Shown here: piece by piece, positions 13,676-23,371 of the stretch | Numbering within the stretch: the stretch's first letter is position 1 | How the letters are laid out: the number at the start of each line of letters is the position of its first letter | DNA from: Microbacterium sp. MAH-37 | Lineage (GTDB): Bacteria; Actinomycetota; Actinomycetes; Actinomycetales; Microbacteriaceae | DNA: 64,000 nucleotides | Assembly (NCBI RefSeq): GCF_009758255.1 | Contig: NZ_WSEN01000006.1 | Coordinates: 186,001-250,000 of the forward strand | Direction: 5' to 3' | Program-made: the position numbers and the translations under genes | The notes under the pieces: model-generated | Told to the model about the DNA's origin: nothing | The model's database searches: none | Seen by the model: only the letters and a program-made list of their open reading frames with translations

Positions 13676-16600
13676 ACCCGGTCGCCGCGGATGATGAGAT
13701 CGTCCGCCACGTAATAGAGCGCGACATCGATCTCGTCGAGCGCCACGCCGAACCGGCGGTGGTAGGCCAGGCGGTACAGTGCGAGCTGCAGCATCCGGTC
13801 CTCGCGCTCGGCCTCCGTGCGCGGCGCCTTGCCCGTCTTCCAGTCCACGATCTCGATGCGTCCGCCGCGGTCGGCGCGACGGTAGACCGCGTCCAACTTG
13901 CAGATGACGATGTGGCCGTCGCCGTCGTCCTCCGGCGAGCCGCCGAGGGCGAAGTCGATCTCGATCTCGACGGCGATCGGCTGCAGGCCGCCCCACTCGC
14001 TGCGCTCGAAGGTCTCCTGCAGGCGCCCGAGGTCGGCGGCATCCGCGTCGGAGACGCTCTCCGCGTCCGGTCCGTCGTCGTCGATCTCCCAGAGTCCGTC
14101 GTCGATGCCGGTGCCCACGCCGACGAGTTCGGAGCGTCGCTCGACCCAGGCGTGGAACAGCGTCCCGAGCCTGGTCTGCCGGTACGGCCGCTCCGGCATC
14201 GGACGCACGATCGATCCGAGCGTGCCCTCGAAGTCGGTGACGTAGTCCTTGAACCGAGAGGCCGGTACGCGGGTCGGCACCGCCGCATCGGTGCCGCGCT
14301 GCCGCGCCTCGCGCTCCGCCAGCAGCCGGACCAGCTCGGGTGTGGCCTCCGGGAGCGTCTCCGCCTGCGCGGCGCGCACCTCGTCCGCCGCGCGCTCGAC
14401 CCCGGCGCGGCGGGCGCCCAGCGGATCGAGCGGCCAGCTCGCCGTCATGCCTGGTCCGTCGTACGGGTTCTCGTCCGGGTCGACGGCTTCCGGCCCGTCG
14501 AGCCCGAGCACGTCGAGCGCCTCGAGCAGATACGGGCTGGGTTTGCGCGGACTCTTCTGGCCCGCCCAGTGGGCGCCGGACAGCATCAGGTCGCTGCGGG
14601 CCCGGGTCACCGCGACGTACGCGAGGCGGCGCTCCTCCTGTTTCTGATAGTCCGAGTAGGACTTCTTGAACCGGGTGAGCGCACCGCCCTGCGGATTGGC
14701 CCTGGTCACCCCGCCTGACAGCGACGCCTGGCCGGCCTTCTGCCGTTTCACGGGGTCGTCACCCACGGCATCCATCGCCGACTGCGGGTCCCACTCGAAC
14801 CGCGGCAGCGCTGTGGCGTCCCCGCGCAGGGGGAAGGGCACCGCTCCGAAGCCGAACCAGCCCGCGGTGTCTGTCGCACGCGACGGAAGCTCGTCCTCGA
14901 CCAGGCGCACCACGGCCACGGCATCCCATTCCAGGCCCTTCGAACCGTGGATGGTGAGCAGTTGCACGACCCCGGGCTCCGGCGGTTCAGGCCGCGGCAT
15001 CAGCTCGTCGGTGATCTCGGCCTTGTCGAGCCAGGCGAGCAGGCTGCCGATCGTGCCGCGCTCGTCGGCGGCGAGGAACGCGCGCACCTCGTCGGCGAAG
15101 GCGCGCAGCTGCGTCGTGGCGACGCGTGCCGGGCCGCGGGTCTCGTTGACGGCGAGCTCGATGTCGAGCCGCAGTTCGAACTCGATCAGTCGGATCAGCT
15201 CGGGAAGCGGCTGGGCGACCGCCCGCCGCAGCCGCTCCAGCATCTCGCCCGCGGCGCGGATGCGCGCGCGCCCGTCGGGCGTGATCCCCTCGATCAGCCG
15301 GTAGTCGTCGCGCATGCCGCGCACCACATCGACGGCGTCGACGATCGACACCGCCTCGTCGGCCCCGCTCGATGCACGCAGGCGAGCCTTCACCTCGTCG
15401 GGCAGCGGCATGAGCGCGCTGTCGCGCTTGGCGATCTCGGATGCCAGGTCGTAGAGACCCGCCATATCGGCGACCCCGACGCCGAATCGGGGGCCGGTGA
15501 GCAGCCGGATGAGCGCGGACCCGGCGGTGGGATCGTGGATGACGCGGAGCGTGGAGACCACGTCGACCACCTCGGGGGTGTTCAGCAGGCCGCCCAGGCC
15601 GAGGATCCGGTGGGGGATGCCGGCCGCGGCGAGCGCCGCGGCGAAGGTCTGCATGTGCCGCTTGGAGCGGAACAGGATCGCGCCGGTGTGCGGGCTGCTG
15701 CCCCGGTGCTCCGCACGTCGGTCGGCGAACCACTCCGCGATCTCACGGGCCTCGTCGTCGACGGTGAACGGGAAGCGGGTCTCGACGGTGCCTGTGCCGG
15801 CTCCTGGGCGGGGCTCCAGCGGCGGCACGTCGAGACCGTCGCGCTGAAGCGGCTCGAGCACGCGGTTCGCGACGTCGAGGATGCTCGCGTCGTTGCGCCA
15901 GCTGGTCATCAGGCTGTAGTTCTGCGCCGGCTGCTCTGCCGCGAACGACCCGGAGAACGCGTACAGGTTGTCGGCGCTGGCGCCGCGCCACCCGTAGATC
16001 GACTGGTGCGGATCGCCCACGGCCATCACGGCGGAGTCGCGGAACAGCTCGGCGAGGAACCGGGTCTGGATGACCGAGGTGTCCTGATACTCGTCGAGCA
16101 GCACGACGCGGTGCTGCTCGCGCAGCTCGCTGCGCACATCGGGTGCGGACTCGATGATGTCGTAGGCCCCGGAGACCTGGTCGGCGAAGTCGAGCACGCC
16201 GCGGCGCTCCTTCTCGGAGATGTAGTCACGCACCAGAGCGGCGAGCACCGGCATCGCCTCGAGGTTGGCGGCGGCCTTCTCCACGGCGTCGTTGCTGCGA
16301 TACGGAGCGAAGGCCGCAGCCTGATCCGTGGCGATGCGCACGGCGCGATCGAGGTCGACACGGTGGTCGAGTGCGTCCCCGGCGAGGCTCTGCACCGCGT
16401 CGACCACCCCGGTGAGCGAGCGGTCGATCAGCTCCAGACCGGGCAGGTCGGAGCGCAGCACCACGTCGCGGGCGAGGATCCAGGATGCCGCCTGGCTGAG
16501 CATCGCCACGTCGGGGTCGCGCCCGATGCGAGCGGCGTGCTCGCGGACGATGCCGTCCGCGAAGGCGTTGTAGGTCGACACCCGGGGGCGGATCATCAGG

Positions 16601-17061
16601 TCCTCGGCCGCAGCGGGGGCCGCTTCGGTGCCGAAGCGCTCGGCGAGCTCATCGAGGACGTGCGATCGGACGAGGTCGCGCTGCCGGCCCGGTGCGGCCT
16701 CGTCGACGCGGCGGAGTGCGCCCGAGGCGACGATCTCGGGAACGTACGGCAGCAGGCCGCGGCGGCCGTACTCGTCGATCATCGCGAGACGCGCGGCGAT
16801 GCGCTCGGACAGCTCTCCGGCGGCCTTGCGGGTGAAGGTGAGCCCGAGGATCTCGTCGCGGCGGACGTGCCCGTTCGCGACCAGCCAGACGACGCGGCCC
16901 GACATGGTCTCGGTCTTCCCGCTGCCGGCGCCCGCGACGACCAGCGCCGGGGTCGGTGGCGCCTCGATCACGCGCTGCTGTGCCGCCGTCGGCGACGGCA
17001 GCCCGAGGGCGGCGGCGACGTCGGTCGCAGAGATGCTCAGCGATCCGGTCCACGTGCTCAT
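13621..17061 (-). CDS. adnB: AdnB-like ATP-dependent helicase-nuclease subunit
   Basis: Subunit of the AdnAB double-strand-break resection motor-nuclease, 1146 aa. The N-terminal UvrD-type motor has Walker A AGAGSGKTET (43-52), FTRKAAGELSERI, Walker B LLDEYQDTSVIQTRF, VGDPHQSIYGWRGAS, TIHGSKGLEWDAV and RRLAYVAVTRARSD. A RecB-type nuclease ends the protein, with H in LGTLFHAWVERR, then ICKLDAVYR, the PD-(D/E)XK core IVDWKTGK (about 1071-1078) and QLALYRLAYHRR. All catalytic positions look intact. The ATG start overlaps the adnA stop as ATGA (17058-17061). Mycobacterial AdnB is about 1100 aa. The lead motor of AdnAB is AdnB, in keeping with its complete motif set. Confidence 0.93.
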   Translation of the reverse strand: MSTWTGSLSISATDVAAALGLPSPTAAQQRVIEAPPTPALVVAGAGSGKTETMSGRVVWLVANGHVRRDEILGLTFTRKAAGELSERIAARLAMIDEYGRRGLLPYVPEIVASGALRRVDEAAPGRQRDLVRSHVLDELAERFGTEAAPAAAEDLMIRPRVSTYNAFADGIVREHAARIGRDPDVAMLSQAASWILARDVVLRSDLPGLELIDRSLTGVVDAVQSLAGDALDHRVDLDRAVRIATDQAAAFAPYRSNDAVEKAAANLEAMPVLAALVRDYISEKERRGVLDFADQVSGAYDIIESAPDVRSELREQHRVVLLDEYQDTSVIQTRFLAELFRDSAVMAVGDPHQSIYGWRGASADNLYAFSGSFAAEQPAQNYSLMTSWRNDASILDVANRVLEPLQRDGLDVPPLEPRPGAGTGTVETRFPFTVDDEAREIAEWFADRRAEHRGSSPHTGAILFRSKRHMQTFAAALAAAGIPHRILGLGGLLNTPEVVDVVSTLRVIHDPTAGSALIRLLTGPRFGVGVADMAGLYDLASEIAKRDSALMPLPDEVKARLRASSGADEAVSIVDAVDVVRGMRDDYRLIEGITPDGRARIRAAGEMLERLRRAVAQPLPELIRLIEFELRLDIELAVNETRGPARVATTQLRAFADEVRAFLAADERGTIGSLLAWLDKAEITDELMPRPEPPEPGVVQLLTIHGSKGLEWDAVAVVRLVEDELPSRATDTAGWFGFGAVPFPLRGDATALPRFEWDPQSAMDAVGDDPVKRQKAGQASLSGGVTRANPQGGALTRFKKSYSDYQKQEERRLAYVAVTRARSDLMLSGAHWAGQKSPRKPSPYLLEALDVLGLDGPEAVDPDENPYDGPGMTASWPLDPLGARRAGVERAADEVRAAQAETLPEATPELVRLLAEREARQRGTDAAVPTRVPASRFKDYVTDFEGTLGSIVRPMPERPYRQTRLGTLFHAWVERRSELVGVGTGIDDGLWEIDDDGPDAESVSDADAADLGRLQETFERSEWGGLQPIAVEIEIDFALGGSPEDDGDGHIVICKLDAVYRRADRGGRIEIVDWKTGKAPRTEAEREDRMLQLALYRLAYHRRFGVALDEIDVALYYVADDLIIRGDRVYSEAELVQRWSAARAAR

Positions 17062-20000
17062 GCGCTCACCGCCGGGACGGTGTGGATGCGGCAGGGCTGC
17101 ACGCGCCACTGGGTGTCTGCGCAGTGCGCCTCGACCTGTGCGGTGAAGCTGCTCGCCGACATCCCTCGAGCGGCCTCCGCGACCCTGCGCAGGAACTCTT
17201 CGCGCGCTTCGCCGTCGAGCGTGTGCTGGTGGGCGACGCGGTAGTCGCACTTCGACAGCGTCTTCGCGACGAGCACCAGACGGGCGCCGGCGAGCGAATC
17301 CGCCTCGGCGCCCTCGATCAGCCCCTGCTGGACGGCGAGCTGATAGGCGGAGAGCTGCGCGTGCTCGATGACCTTCTCGTCGCTCTCCGGCTCGTACTTG
17401 CCGGTCTTGAGATCGACCACGACCACTCTCTCGGCTGCGCCGGGCATCGCCTGCCAGCCCCGGCCGCGTGCGGCGGAGTGCTCCCCCGCCCCCATCGGAT
17501 ACGCCTCGACGCGGTCGATGTACCCGTGGATGATCGCCTGATGCGCGGTGTCCTCGCCCACGGGGTGCACCGCGGGGCGTCCTTCGTCTCGCTCCGGCAC
17601 GTCCACCGCGAACCGGAACTCCACCTCGCTGGCGAGCACCCGACCCCCGTCCCTGGTCACGGTGTCGAGGTAGGAGTGCAGCCGGTCGACGTACTGCTCC
17701 GCGCGGCGGCGCTCCTTGCGCCCGATCCACTCGGTCTCGAAGTCGAGCTCGGGCCATCGGGCGGCGACGACCTCCCGCATCCGCTCGAGATCGCCGTCGG
17801 GGGCGGTCTCCATGGCGGCGTGCACGATCGTGCCGATGCCGGCCGACGGCGGCATCACGGTGTCTCCTCCGAGTGCGGACACGGCCCAGTTCAGGCCGCA
17901 CTCCTCGAACGACTCCATGCGCGAGGGCGACACGCGTGCGGCCTCGACCGCGAGGTCGTGCAGCGGCGCGTCCGTCGACGACGGCGTCACGCCGTACCAG
18001 TCCGCCGGCTCCGCACCGGGGACGCCCTCGCGGGCGAGCACGGCCAGCTGCCCGGCCGCCTCACGGCGTGCCGCGAGCGAGGTGGTCGTCGTGAGCGTGC
18101 GGCGGTGCCGGGCGACCAGGCCGCGCAGCGTGAGCGGATGCTCGGCCGAAGGATGCCGCTCCGGCGGATCTGGCTGTGGCAGGAAGCCGAAGAACGGGCT
18201 GGGCGTCGCATCGTCGTCGTCGACCGCCGTGATCAGCAGCCGGCTGCGTGCGCGGGAGACCGCCCGCACGAACAGTCGCAGCTCGTCGTGCAGGGCGCTG
18301 CGTCGCCTGTCGAGGACACCGGGGACCTCGGCCTCGACGCCGGTGCGGGCCGAGGTGATCGCATCGGCAAGGCGCCAGGTCTGCAGCATCCCGCCGCGCA
18401 GCCGCACGTTCGGCCACACGCCGTCCTGCACGCCGGCGATGACGACCGCGTCGAACTCGGCGCCCAGCGCCGTGGCCGGGGTCAGCAGCGTGACGCGCCC
18501 CGGGCGCTCGGGCGACGACAGCGTGTCCTCAGGCACCTCGCTGCCGAGGATGTCGTCGACGAACTTCGCCGGCCTCTCGTTCGGCGTGCGCTCGACGAAT
18601 CGCTTGGCGGCGTCGAACAGCGCGACCAGGGCGTCCAGTGCGCGGGCGGTCTCGCCGCCGGTGGCCTGCATCGCGCTCTCGCGCCAGGCGTACTGCAGCT
18701 TGCGTCCGTCGACCGAGCGGGCACCGTCCCAGGCCCGCCAGAGCAGGTCGTGAATGGTCTCTCCCGCCGCGGCAGCAGCGGTCATCTCCGCCAGCGTGTC
18801 GGCGAAACGTGCTGCGGCCCGCGCCTCGGCCGCATCGATCAGGGTGAGGTGGGCCGGCGTGGCCATCGCCTGGCGCAGCAGTTCGCGAGCGGGGGTGTTG
18901 CCCTCCTGCTCCAGCTCGAGGTGTCGCAGGCGCGCGCGCAGGCGTCGCAGTCCGATCGCATCCATGCCGCCGAACGGAGAGCGCAGCGCCTCTTCGAGTT
19001 CCTGCGGGGTGCGCTCCTCGACGGGCAGCAGAGCCAGTCGCACCAGACCGACGATGTCCCGCACCACCGACTCGTCGCCGAGCGGGCGCTGCACGCCCGC
19101 CGCGCGGGTCGGGATCTCGCGGGCCGCCAGCTCGGTCTCCAGCTGCGCGACCTGACGGGTGTCGTGCGCGATCACCGCCATCCGGTCCCACCGGACACCG
19201 CCGGAGAGGTGCCAGTCCCGCATGACACCGGCGATGCGATCGACCTCCTCGAAGGGCGAGGGAGCGACGAAGGTCGTGACTGCGGCATCCGCGTCGTCGA
19301 CTGCGACGGGTGCGCGGCGGTGGTCGACGCGCCCCGCGGCGCCGATCGCCTGAGTTACCGTGCGGGTGAGCGCGGTCAGAGCCGGCACCTGCCGGTGCGG
19401 GCCGTCGAGCACCTGCACGTCGCCGAGCTCCACCGCGAGCCTGGCGAACAGCTCGGGGCTCGCGCCGCGGAACGCGCCGGACGAGATGTCCGGGTCACCG
19501 AAGGCCAGCACCGCGATGCCGCGCGCGCGCAGCGCGCGCACCAGTTCGATGCCGCCGCGGGTGAGCTCCTGCGCGTCGTCGATCAGCACGATGCGCAGCG
19601 GAGCCAGCGGCCCCAGCGTTGCGGCATCCGCCGTGTGCAGGATGCCGGTGGCCTCGCTGAGCAGGTCGGCGGCGTCGCGGTGGGCGGAGCGCAGCTGCGC
19701 CATCACCCGGTGGTAGTCGTCGAGGAAGGCACCGGCCGCAGCCCAGACCTCGTCGCCCGAAGCGCTCAGTTCACCGGGTCGCACTCCGAGCTCGGTGCAC
19801 TCGGCGAGGAACGCGCGCAGCTCGGAGCGGAAGCCCTTCGACGCGCGCACCGACGGACCGAGGGCCTCGGGCCACCGCACTCCGCCGTCTTCGAGGTCGC
19901 CGGCGAGGAGCTCGGCGATGATGCGGTCCTGATCGGCGCCGGTCAGCAGTGCGGGCGGGTCGTCGCCGGCCCGCACCATCGCGCCGCGCACCAGCTGGAA

Positions 20001-20261
20001 CGCGAAGGAGCCGACCGAGCGCGCCAGCGGGCCGGGTGTGGCCTGGCCGATGCGCACGCCGATGCGGTCACGCAGCCCGGTGGCCGCCTGGCGGCTGGGG
20101 GTGAGCACCAGCGCCTGCTCCGGCTCGAGCCCGCCGTCGAGCAGATGCACGACGCGGTCGATGAGCGCGGTGGTCTTGCCGGTGCCCGGCGCACCGACGA
20201 TGACTCCGGATGCGGTGGGGTCGGCGGTCACGACGGCCCGCTGCGCAGCATCCTCTGTCAT
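17058..20261 (-). CDS. adnA: AdnA-like helicase-nuclease subunit
   Basis: Partner of AdnB, 1067 aa from the chosen start. The motor has Walker A VGAPGTGKTTA (about 22-32), Walker B VLIDDAQELT and VIAGVQDGVWPN. The C-terminal RecB-like nuclease has GIGTIVHAAME, VVVVDLKTGK (about 946-955) and AQLSAYQLAVQQG. I chose the ATG at 20261 because GATAGT ends 9 nt before it, giving a near-leaderless start. The alternative ATG at 20289-20291 adds ten residues with no promoter or ribosome site. It is the first gene of the adnA-adnB operon and is divergent from the DUF3107 gene. A stretch of 15-18 bases near 17580 inside the gene resembles the dispersed repeat core (CTTCGTCTCGCTCC) and encodes ERDEGRP. 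Confidence 0.92.
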   Translation of the reverse strand: MTEDAAQRAVVTADPTASGVIVGAPGTGKTTALIDRVVHLLDGGLEPEQALVLTPSRQAATGLRDRIGVRIGQATPGPLARSVGSFAFQLVRGAMVRAGDDPPALLTGADQDRIIAELLAGDLEDGGVRWPEALGPSVRASKGFRSELRAFLAECTELGVRPGELSASGDEVWAAAGAFLDDYHRVMAQLRSAHRDAADLLSEATGILHTADAATLGPLAPLRIVLIDDAQELTRGGIELVRALRARGIAVLAFGDPDISSGAFRGASPELFARLAVELGDVQVLDGPHRQVPALTALTRTVTQAIGAAGRVDHRRAPVAVDDADAAVTTFVAPSPFEEVDRIAGVMRDWHLSGGVRWDRMAVIAHDTRQVAQLETELAAREIPTRAAGVQRPLGDESVVRDIVGLVRLALLPVEERTPQELEEALRSPFGGMDAIGLRRLRARLRHLELEQEGNTPARELLRQAMATPAHLTLIDAAEARAAARFADTLAEMTAAAAAGETIHDLLWRAWDGARSVDGRKLQYAWRESAMQATGGETARALDALVALFDAAKRFVERTPNERPAKFVDDILGSEVPEDTLSSPERPGRVTLLTPATALGAEFDAVVIAGVQDGVWPNVRLRGGMLQTWRLADAITSARTGVEAEVPGVLDRRRSALHDELRLFVRAVSRARSRLLITAVDDDDATPSPFFGFLPQPDPPERHPSAEHPLTLRGLVARHRRTLTTTTSLAARREAAGQLAVLAREGVPGAEPADWYGVTPSSTDAPLHDLAVEAARVSPSRMESFEECGLNWAVSALGGDTVMPPSAGIGTIVHAAMETAPDGDLERMREVVAARWPELDFETEWIGRKERRRAEQYVDRLHSYLDTVTRDGGRVLASEVEFRFAVDVPERDEGRPAVHPVGEDTAHQAIIHGYIDRVEAYPMGAGEHSAARGRGWQAMPGAAERVVVVDLKTGKYEPESDEKVIEHAQLSAYQLAVQQGLIEGAEADSLAGARLVLVAKTLSKCDYRVAHQHTLDGEAREEFLRRVAEAARGMSASSFTAQVEAHCADTQWRVQPCRIHTVPAVSA

Positions 20262-20375
20262 GTCTTCGACACTATCGGCGGGCGGCGACATCGATGCCGC
20301 GGCCGCGGACGGCAGTACGTGTGCGCCCTGGGCGAAACCGGGCCGCCCGCCGGGACCGGGGCCGAGCCGTCACGG

Positions 20376-20381
20376 TAGAGT
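20376..20381 (+). promoter_or_regulatory. -10 box for DUF3107 gene
   Basis: TAGAGT lies 32 nt before the GTG start, and AGAGGAG stands as ribosome site at 20402-20408. This gene has a short leader, unlike many neighbours. Confidence 0.45.
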
Positions 20382-20413
20382 TGCCAGCACCCAAGCAAGT
20401 CAGAGGAGCACGC

Positions 20414-20638
20414 GTGGAAATCCGCATCGGCATCGTCAACACCGGCCGTGAACTGACCTTCGAGACCAGCACCGCGGCCGACGAGGTGCGCAGCACCATC
20501 TCCGCCGCACTCGAGCAGGGCACGACACACTTCACCCTCACCGATGTGAAGGGCAACGACTACATCGTGCCGACCGCGAACCTCGCCTACATCGAGCTGG
20601 GCACCGAGGAGTCCCGCCGCGTCGGCTTCGTCGCCTGA
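20414..20638 (+). CDS. DUF3107 domain-containing protein
   Basis: Small protein of 74 aa beginning MEIRIGIVNTGRELTFE. It matches DUF3107 (recalled mycobacterial homologue Rv3208A/TB9.4), a short alpha/beta protein with no known activity. The GTG start has AGAGGAG about 5 nt upstream. It is followed by a one-base gap and the next small membrane protein, so the two are co-transcribed. Its place between adnA and rhlE matches the conserved actinobacterial order. Confidence 0.88.
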   Translation: MEIRIGIVNTGRELTFETSTAADEVRSTISAALEQGTTHFTLTDVKGNDYIVPTANLAYIELGTEESRRVGFVA

Positions 20639-20639
20639 C

Positions 20640-20927
20640 ATGTACATCCTGCTGGCCCTGATCGCGTCCTGCGCGCTGGGAATCGGCCTGCACTTCCTGT
20701 TGCCGTACCGCCACCTGCGCGGCGTCGCGGTCACTCCGGCGATCGCCACCGCGGCGTCCGGCGTGATCTACACGGCGATGCAGTGGGCGGGTGTCTCCGA
20801 GGGCAACGGCTGGCTGTGGCTGGCGAGCATCGGCGGCGGTCTGCTGATCTCCGCGCTCGCGACGTACCTCATCGCCGTCACGCGGCACGCCTCCGACCAG
20901 AAGGCGCAGCAGGCGATCGGAGTCTGA
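20640..20927 (+). CDS. Small three-helix membrane protein
   Basis: Protein of 95 aa with three hydrophobic segments (about 2-20, 31-50 and 60-82), rich in Gly/Ala, with a short charged C-terminal tail (RHASDQKAQQ). I do not recognise a named family. It begins 2 nt after the DUF3107 stop codon and is almost certainly co-translated with it. Confidence 0.8.
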   Translation: MYILLALIASCALGIGLHFLLPYRHLRGVAVTPAIATAASGVIYTAMQWAGVSEGNGWLWLASIGGGLLISALATYLIAVTRHASDQKAQQAIGV

Positions 20928-20939
20928 CGCGAACGCCCG

Positions 20940-21653
20940 CTAGGAGGCGAGTCCCATCGCGTCCATGCGGCGGGCGTGCGCGCCCATCAGCTCGGTGTAG
21001 ACCGGCTCGATGCGCTGCTCGTCGTGGGCGAGTCGCTCCGGGCGCATCGCACCGCGGCACACCAGCAGGGTGTCGCCGACCAGGCGGCGCCCCCACATCG
21101 AGAGCAGCGAGCGCCATTCCTCGTCGCTCTCGATCGTCTCCTGGATGATCGCGACGATCTCGCCTCCGGCGTCGTCCTCACGGAGGATCTCGGCGACCCG
21201 CTCCCCCGTCTCGCCGTAACTCGAGGCCAGCGCGAGGTAGAAGTCGTCCAGCATGCCGGCGGTCAGGTAGACCGCGAGCAGGGTCTCCTCCTGGCGTGCG
21301 CCGATGGTCATGCGGCGGAACGCGTCGAGGTTCTCACGGAACGGCAGCATCAGCTCTGTCGGGTCCTCACCGCGCTCGGTGATCACGCGCACGATCCCGC
21401 GGTGCTTGTCCAGGGCCGCACCGGCGGCGCGCGACAGCGCCTCCTTGCGCGCCAGCTCGGGCGTGGCACGGATGCCGCGGGTCAGGGTCTCGAAGTATCC
21501 GAGCTGCAGGTACGCGGCCTGACCGAGGAAGCGGTTCAGCTCGGGCGCGAGCTCGGCGAAGTCGACGCGCGTCGCATCGCCCAGGTCGCCCCGGCTGCGC
21601 ACCGCGAGGGTGCGGCGGGGCTGGCGGCGCTTCTTCCAGAACCAGTTGACCAC
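20940..21653 (-). CDS. Ferritin-like fold (diiron type) protein
   Basis: Protein of 237 aa, mostly helical. It matches the actinobacterial ferritin-like family next to rhlE (recalled Rv3210c), which is distantly related to the tRNA hydroxylase MiaE. Candidate ligands lie in ELNRFLGQAAYLQLGYFE, DKHRGIVRVI, EETLLAVYL and ESDEEWRSLL, but I cannot confirm a full diiron set. The N-terminus is basic (WFWKKRRQPRR). The GTG start has TAATCT ending 7 nt upstream, so it is probably leaderless. It is convergent with the small membrane protein gene and divergent from rhlE. Confidence 0.8.
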   Translation of the reverse strand: MVNWFWKKRRQPRRTLAVRSRGDLGDATRVDFAELAPELNRFLGQAAYLQLGYFETLTRGIRATPELARKEALSRAAGAALDKHRGIVRVITERGEDPTELMLPFRENLDAFRRMTIGARQEETLLAVYLTAGMLDDFYLALASSYGETGERVAEILREDDAGGEIVAIIQETIESDEEWRSLLSMWGRRLVGDTLLVCRGAMRPERLAHDEQRIEPVYTELMGAHARRMDAMGLAS

Positions 21654-21719
21654 CCGCCCAGATTACCGGGGCGGGGAGCAACGCGATGCGCCAGGCTCGT
21701 CGTGCGGGACCCCCTCCGG

Positions 21720-21848
21720 TAGGCTGGTTCCCGTCCTGCCGGTGGAGCAGGGCCCCGCGCCTGAGATCAGAGACGGCGTGGATCCGTTTACGAGGCGACT
21801 CCCGTGGTGCGACGACGCACAGCGCGATCGCCGGACAGGCAACATACT
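21720..21848 (+). promoter_or_regulatory. Promoter and ~120-nt 5' leader of rhlE
   Basis: TAGGCT at 21720-21725 is the best -10 box, which gives a leader of about 115-120 nt before the GTG. The leader is GC-rich with several potential stems, and GGACAGG is the likely ribosome site. Long leaders on RNA helicase genes often carry autoregulation or cold regulation. Confidence 0.45.
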
Positions 21849-23360
21849 GTGACTTCTTTCGCCGACCTCGGCATCGACCAGGACATCGTCGACGCACTCG
21901 CCGCCAAGGGCATCGTCGACGCGTTCCCGATCCAGGAGCAGACCATCCCCCTCGGCCTCCCCGGCCAGGACATCATCGGCCAGGCCAAGACCGGCACCGG
22001 CAAGACCTTCGGCTTCGGCATCCCCGTGGTGCAGCGCCTCGGCGCGAACCCCGGGCCCGGCGTCAAGGCGCTCATCGTCGTGCCGACCCGTGAGCTGGCG
22101 GTGCAGGTCTACGAGGACATGGATCTGCTGACCTCGAAGCGGGGCACCAGCGTCGTCGCCATCTACGGCGGCAAGGCCTACGAGGGCCAGATCGAGCAGC
22201 TCAAGGCGGGCGCGCAGATCGTCGTCGGTACCCCGGGTCGCCTGATCGACCTGGCCGGTCAGCGCCTGCTCGACCTGTCGAACGCCACCGAGGTCGTGCT
22301 CGACGAGGCCGACAAGATGCTCGACCTCGGCTTCCTCGCCGACATCGAGAAGATCTTCCAGAAGGTTCCCGCGACCCGGCACACGCAGCTGTTCTCGGCC
22401 ACGATGCCCGGCCCGATCGTCGCCCTCGCGCGCCGGTTCATGACCAACCCGATCCACATCCGCGCGAACGACCCCGACGAGGGCCTCACGCAGGCGAACA
22501 TCAAGCACCTGGTCTACCGCGCGCACGCGCTGGACAAGGACGAGGTCATCGCCCGCATCCTGCAGGCCGAGGGCCGCGGCAAGACCGTGATCTTCACCCG
22601 CACCAAGCGCGCGGCTCAGAAGCTGGTCGACGAGCTGAGCGACCGCGGCTTCAACGTCGGCGGCGTGCACGGCGACATGGGGCAGGACCAGCGCGAGCGC
22701 TCCATGGCCGCCTTCAAGGCCGGCAAGAAGGACGTCATGGTCGCCACCGACGTGGCCGCCCGAGGGATCGACGTGAACGACGTCACGCACGTCATCAACC
22801 ACACCATCCCCGACGAGGAGAAGACGTACCTGCACCGCGCCGGCCGCACCGGCCGCGCCGGCAAGACCGGTATCGCCGTCACCTTCGTCGACTGGGAGGA
22901 CCTGCACAAGTGGGCCCTCATCAACCGCGCGCTCGAGTTCGGTCAGCCCGAGCCCGTCGAGACCTACTCGTCGAGCCCGCACCTGTATACCGACCTGGAC
23001 ATCCCCGAGGGCACGAAGGGTCGCCTCGTCACCGCGCCGAAGGCCGAGAAGCCGGCCGGCGAGCGCCGCCAGCGTCAGCCGCAGAAGGCTGCGGATGCTG
23101 CGGCGGAGGGCACCAGCGAGGGCACCACGAAGCGCCGCCGCCGTCGCCGCCGGGCCACCGAGCCGGTCGGCTCGACGTTCGCCGAGGGCACGGATGCCGC
23201 GGAAGCGGCGCCCGCCCCCGCGGATGCCGCCGCACGCGACGCCGAGGGCGCCGGTACGCACGACGGCGACACCACGACGGAGCATCACGACGGCAAGCCC
23301 GCTCCGCAGCGTCGCCGCCGTCGCCGCCGTTCCGGCGGTGCAGCCCCCAGCGGCGCCTGA
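21849..23360 (+). CDS. rhlE: DEAD-box RNA helicase RhlE
   Basis: ATP-dependent RNA helicase of 503 aa for ribosome assembly or RNA turnover. Motifs in order are FPIQEQTIPLGL (Q motif), AKTGTGKT (46-53), PTRELAVQV, VVLDEADKML, FSATMP, VATDVAARGID and HRAGRTGRAGKTG. After residue 400 there is a long basic, low-complexity tail with Arg runs (KRRRRRRRATEP, QRRRRRRRSGG), typical of RNA-binding extensions. The GTG at 21849 (VTSFADLGI) fits the family start; the frame upstream is leader. A strong terminator follows. The position next to the ferritin-like gene matches Rv3210c-Rv3211. Confidence 0.95.
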   Translation: MTSFADLGIDQDIVDALAAKGIVDAFPIQEQTIPLGLPGQDIIGQAKTGTGKTFGFGIPVVQRLGANPGPGVKALIVVPTRELAVQVYEDMDLLTSKRGTSVVAIYGGKAYEGQIEQLKAGAQIVVGTPGRLIDLAGQRLLDLSNATEVVLDEADKMLDLGFLADIEKIFQKVPATRHTQLFSATMPGPIVALARRFMTNPIHIRANDPDEGLTQANIKHLVYRAHALDKDEVIARILQAEGRGKTVIFTRTKRAAQKLVDELSDRGFNVGGVHGDMGQDQRERSMAAFKAGKKDVMVATDVAARGIDVNDVTHVINHTIPDEEKTYLHRAGRTGRAGKTGIAVTFVDWEDLHKWALINRALEFGQPEPVETYSSSPHLYTDLDIPEGTKGRLVTAPKAEKPAGERRQRQPQKAADAAAEGTSEGTTKRRRRRRRATEPVGSTFAEGTDAAEAAPAPADAAARDAEGAGTHDGDTTTEHHDGKPAPQRRRRRRRSGGAAPSGA

Positions 23361-23371
23361 TCGTTCTCGAC

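Noticed and set aside
14947..20378. Very long plus-strand open frames opposite adnB and adnA (765 and 1140 codons)
   Set aside because: They mirror codon bias of the conserved minus-strand genes and have no recognisable motif.
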